Assembly: GCA_023101885.1 (NCBI GenBank)
Contig: JALPQD010000137.1
Span: forward strand, 1,054,001 to 1,118,000
Origin: Typhlomys cinereus
Taxonomy: Eukaryota > Chordata > Mammalia > Rodentia > Platacanthomyidae
Direction: 5' to 3'
Length of the DNA stretch: 64,000 bases
Position 1 is the stretch's first letter. Each line of letters opens with the position of its first letter. Of this stretch, positions 59,924-64,000 are shown piece after piece. Under the pieces are notes generated by a model. It saw only the letters and a list, made by a program, of their open reading frames with translations, did not search any database and was not told where the DNA came from. Both the position numbers and the translations under genes were made by a program.

Positions 59924-61730
59924 CCTTGAATTGTAGGATGTTTAACCCTTACCAAGTCCAGGTGGATTTTCACTTTATCTACAATAAAACAGAATATGGC
60001 ATATAGCCCTTTCAGGCCAAAACTAAGCATATGGAAATAAATATATTTTTAAAAAATAGCACAACTGAGAAGTTAGTTGTCAGTTCTCCTCTGTTAACTG
60101 GATAAAACACATGACTCTAACCCTCTGCTACTTAATCAAGGTGATTAATTTGTCTATTGTATATTGTTAAAGTTGTTAGCATTGGGGTTCCTCCTCTTTG
60201 CTCCTAATATATGACACATTCTCTGAGCCCAAGGACTGACACTGGGGTCTCCATAAAATTCAGTTCAATGCCTTGAAGATGATGCAAAGTATTGCCAAGT
60301 CAACTGGCAGTTCTCAACAACGCAGGCCTAGACACTACTTCCCCTGTGGGATGAAAGCCACTCTGACAAAAGCTCCTGTCATGAATAGCCCTGCCTATTT
60401 ATGTCTATACCCATGAACCACACACTCAGGCAGAACCTTCTACCAGCACTGTTTGATAAGGCCCTTATATACCTTGCAATTACTTCACAATAATTTTATT
60501 TGTAAAATATTCATGTATATCAACTTCAGAGACTAAAACTTCAAGTTAAAATAATATCATGTGAAAAAAAACACCTCTCAGATTACTTAATTAAAATTAT
60601 GAACAAATTATAAACGTCTGGAGTCATGTCACTGGATAATTGTTAATGTTACTGCCTGGAGAGCCCCATGTACCCACAGAAAACTATCACTACTTTTGGG
60701 ATTTGCCCTTTTAACTAACTCTCAGATCCCAACCTACCAGCATGATATTATCACATTATTTTGGAAGGCATGAACATGCTGAAATGCTCAAAACATGCCT
60801 GAGGGAGGAGGCAGAGTTCTTTGTCCTGCAACTGTCCCGGCAATTAACCTGAAAATGTCATCATGCACTTTGAACTGTTCCCCTGAACAGTTCTTCCTAC
60901 ATTATCTTCTGAAGATGCTGGGTATGAATTAAAAATACTCGTGGAGCCTGGATAGAGTCAACTAAGCTTTTCTATGAGGATCTGAGAAACTGTAATGCTT
61001 GTCTTTCTGAGCTCTGAAAGAAGGTCTGAGGCCTTGATTTTTCACTTTGTTTCTAAGGAAGAACAGTAGGTACAGGATTATTGGGAAATCACCTGGTTTA
61101 AGAGTAACTGATCATCATTTGGGCCAGTCACTGGCCTGAGAAAAGGAAGCCAGATAGAAATAATGGGATGAAAATAAGCTAGAAATCACTTTTGAATTTT
61201 CTACTTTTCTGATAACTGCTGGAGTTTCCCTGAAGAAATGCTTTATTATTAACAATAAGCTACAAAACCCATAATGTTGAAATTCTAACACATCAGTTCC
61301 TAAAAATATCACAAATAACCCATTATGTAATGTATATATATATATGTGTGTGTGTGTGTCTTGAAGTGACACATGACTATCAGAATTTGAGTTTGCCTCA
61401 GATTTTCACATCTTTTTCTAAGAATAAAAAAGATTAAATCTCATTATAATATATTATTTCAATTTCAACCTAGGTAAACATCACAGATACACTTTTGCAT
61501 AATGTAATTCTCACATTCTGATCTCTGGATTGCTCTATTATTTCCTTGATTTTTAAAAATAGACATTAATGAAAAAAATTCTGTAAAATAATATTCTGAT
61601 TTTCCAGTGATCAATTCCAAACTTAACATATCCTCCTAACAATATGTCAGCTAGGAAACATTACATTGTCCATTTTAATAGTCACATTTGGATTAAAGGA
61701 GAAATAATTTGAAAAAATAAATAAGTTCTT
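59923..61730. other. Unique AT-rich DNA
   Basis: Nothing assigned except a short TA/TG repeat at 61331-61359. Confidence 0.45.
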
Positions 61731-62020
61731 TTTTTGTATATGTAGATGTAGGTGTTTATGTATGTAGGTTCATGTGGGTATAGAAGAAAGCACCATGTGT
61801 GCCCAGGGAAGTCCAACAGGTGACTTCAGGAATCATCCTGATTACTCTACCTACATATTTCTTTGTTTGGGGGTTTTCAAGGCTCTCCCTTCCTGCCAAA
61901 ACTAGAAATGCAGACCACTGTCACTTCTGCCAGGTGTTTTTCTGTGGGATCCGAGATCTGAACTAAGGTGATTTTGCTTGTGAGGCAAAGTCTTAACCCT
62001 TTAGCCATCTGTCCAGCCTC
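61731..62020 (-). repeat. B2-like tRNA SINE, minus strand
   Basis: The reverse complement begins 'gaggctggacagatggctaa' and continues with 'gggttaagactttgcctcac', a B-box-like 'agatctcggatccc', and 'atcaggatgattcctgaagt'. The last block closely matches the SINE at 16761, so both belong to one family. Confidence 0.85.
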
Positions 62021-62066
62021 TGTATTTTTTTTAATACTGTCAAAAATTCTTTGGGTGGGCGATATT

Positions 62067-62120
62067 GGGCTGGGAGATGGCTGAGGGGGTTAAAGCCCTG
62101 AAAATCAGTTTTGTGCTTCT
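62067..62120 (+). repeat. 5' fragment of a B2-like SINE
   Basis: 'gggctgggagatggctgagg' with 'ttaaagccctg' matches the first about 40 bp of the same SINE family. The rest is missing. Confidence 0.65.
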
Positions 62121-62741
62121 AGGCATCACAAATTATTCAAGTCTAAAGAATTTACAATTCCTAGCAGAGAGTTCATTTAACCACCCAAAAATCTGCATGA
62201 AGATCTTTTGCAAATAAATGCCAGGATGGAAGTAGGCAAGAATGAGACCTCTCTGGCCCACAGAAGAACAGATAAAGAACTGAAATGTGCAATGGAAAAC
62301 TATTCAATGCATTGTAGTTTTATCCAAAAATGACTTGCAATAAAGGCAAGACACAAGGGATGGGTTCCCATTAATTTGAATTTTCAATAAAAATACGTAT
62401 TCTTTAAAATTTTGACAATCACATAGATAAAAATTGATAAACCATGGGCCAAGAAGAGGTAATAGGCACAGTTTTCCTCCCCTCCCAGCAGAAGCACTGA
62501 TAATAGTGGCTATTCCTGGAGACATATCAGGCATACGCCTGACACTCAGACAATGAGCACACTCAGAGCTCTTGATTCCCACAATTTCTCTGTTGCTCAA
62601 AAATTTTGCCACAACACTGTTTCTAGTCATATTGCTCTTGGGTAGTGCAGATTCCTTGAAGAGATGCCTTTGAAAATGACAACTACATATATTCTTTAAT
62701 TACAAAAGAGAACAATGATTTAGTGCTTATTTATCTGGGTC
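62121..62741. other. Unique DNA
   Basis: No gene assigned. The 108-codon minus ORF (62304-62630) has no features. Confidence 0.4.
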
Positions 62742-63645
62742 CCTGTCTTAAGTATTTCTCCCGTTGCCATGATGAAATATCCTGACAAAAGCAACATAAG
62801 GGAAAAAGTGTTCATTTTGGCTCACTTTTTAAATCTCTTTTGTAATGTTGCATACATGGATATAGTGAATTTATTATATTGTCATCCCTTAGTCCTCAAT
62901 CTCATCTCCTGTCATTTTCTCCTTATAACCCTTCATCTTCCCAACCAGATTCCCTTCTATTTTCAAATCTTTTCACTTGTGCAACCCACTGTGTTACATT
63001 TAGTTTGTCTTTGATGACATATGCCTGACATGAAATATGCTCCAGCAAGATCAGTGAGTATATCATTGAGGAAAGCATCCTCTTTTACTTCCCCATAAGC
63101 AATAGTCCTCATCGGTCTCTTAGAAAGGTGTGCAGCATCTTGAGATCTTTCTGATTTCATGGTGAAATGCTGATAAGATAATTCGTACAATTCTTGTAAA
63201 GTATGTATATTTGCCATTCGATCTTGTATATCACAGCCCTGTCATGTCCAGGAGATAATGTCTGATTCACCACTGTCCAAACTCAGATTTTTACAATCTC
63301 ACGAGGTCCCCTCTTCTACAGTGTTCCCTGATTGGCTCATATTTTGAAACTACAGTTCATCATATCAGGGAAATCCTGACGGCAAGCATTTTAGTCGCCT
63401 CCTGAGGTTGCATCAGCAATCACGAAGCAGAGACATATGAAAGTCGGTGTCATGCTAGTTTTCATCATTTCAGGCAGTCAAGGTTCCCCAATCCAGGGAA
63501 AAGTTATACCCACTTTTAGGGGAGGTCTTCACAGCTCAGTTAACCTTATCAAGAGATAATAGATAATCCCTCAGACTTGCCTGAAGGTTTGTCTCTTGGG
63601 AGACTCCAGATTCTGTTGAATGGCCAATCGACACTAACCATCACA
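62742..63645 (+). repeat. Rodent interspersed repeat, composite, family not named
   Basis: The 5' part 'ttgccatgatgaaatatcct' with 'aaaagcaacataaggg' parallels 8790-8830, and the 3' end has 'gattctgttgaatggccaat' with 'acactaaccatcaca'. The middle (about 62900-63500) may be a different inserted repeat. Confidence 0.45.
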
Positions 63646-64000
63646 GTGCCCAAGACTGAACACATAAGAAATGGTCCATATATTCTGAAATGATGGAAAT
63701 AAGAAAATGAGTTGACCACTGAAATCATTACCATCCTGAAAGAAGTATAGTATATAACTAGCTAAGAAAGAACCTGCTCATCTCTCAGAAGTTCCATAGT
63801 TAACAGACCCAAATTAATGAGTAGCGCATATTCAGGAACAGAGAATGATGGTACAGTTCAAGACTCAAGGTCCAGACATATTTGCACATTATTATTTTAG
63901 TAATAACATCTGAGGTAATTCTACTGAAAAACTTTTATAACAATGAGACATGAGTCAGTATTAGGGTGATCTAACACCTGACTTAATGCCATGTGCAGGA
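63646..64000. other. Unique DNA to window end
   Basis: Nothing assigned. Confidence 0.45.

Noticed and set aside
1..64000. CRISPR array, operon or other prokaryotic or phage system
   Set aside because: No direct-repeat/spacer structure and no dense coding. The SINE, LINE and LTR content shows mammalian nuclear DNA.

Overview
The window looks like mammalian nuclear DNA from a rodent. It is AT-rich and strongly CpG-depleted, carries many long CA/TG and CT microsatellites, and contains rodent-type repeats: BC1/ID-like SINEs, B1-like (7SL-derived) SINEs, B2-like tRNA-derived SINEs with CA or CT tails, MaLR-type LTRs, and ancient MIR and L2 copies. I cannot name the species. The B2-like SINEs and the L1 do not read like standard mouse or rat copies to me, so a rodent outside Mus/Rattus is a weak guess.

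I found no host protein-coding exon, rRNA, tRNA gene or CRISPR array that I could support. Nearly all ORFs of 60-130 codons are chance ORFs, microsatellite translations or antisense shadows. The window is most likely intergenic or deep intronic.

Layout. 1-10.8 kb: mostly unique DNA with a diverged 106-bp direct duplication (605/1936), MIR, ID, B1, L2 and tRNA-SINE copies, a 155-codon unexplained ORF (4525-4992), and a 10-unit minisatellite (6040-6264) whose 21- and 24-bp units keep the reading frame. 10.8-13.1 kb: a decayed plus-strand L1 ORF2 remnant broken by an ID SINE, an 82-nt alternating Py-Pu tract with 11 consecutive CpGs, and a B1. 13.2-21.4 kb: MaLR LTRs, L2, MIR and several tRNA-SINEs, one with a clear target-site duplication. 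21.4-36.1 kb: mostly unique sequence with a second ~104-bp diverged duplication (26009/27315), a MIR, a 16-bp-arm inverted repeat made of two octamer motifs (30877-30916) and another inverted repeat (34594-34630).

36148-42469 is the centrepiece: a full-length minus-strand LINE-1 of about 6.3 kb flanked by a perfect 16-bp target-site duplication. It has a CpG-rich 5'UTR with a ~231-bp tandem promoter monomer, an intact 356-aa ORF1, and an ORF2 whose endonuclease and reverse-transcriptase parts are both open but separated by one apparent single-base frameshift. It ends with a G-rich 3'UTR tract and a short A tail. ORF1p (RNA-binding trimer) and ORF2p (nickase plus reverse transcriptase) would act together on the element's own RNA in target-primed reverse transcription. 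The element inserted about 10 bp from a ~35-bp-unit minisatellite (42493-42762).

42.8-64 kb: an L2 3' end, long unique stretches, a SINE with a perfect 10-bp duplication (51491-51710), an LTR-like repeat holding an ATGT/ATCT microsatellite, an old truncated L1 3' end, and B2-like and other rodent repeats near the right edge. All family calls were made by eye against remembered consensus features, with no database search.
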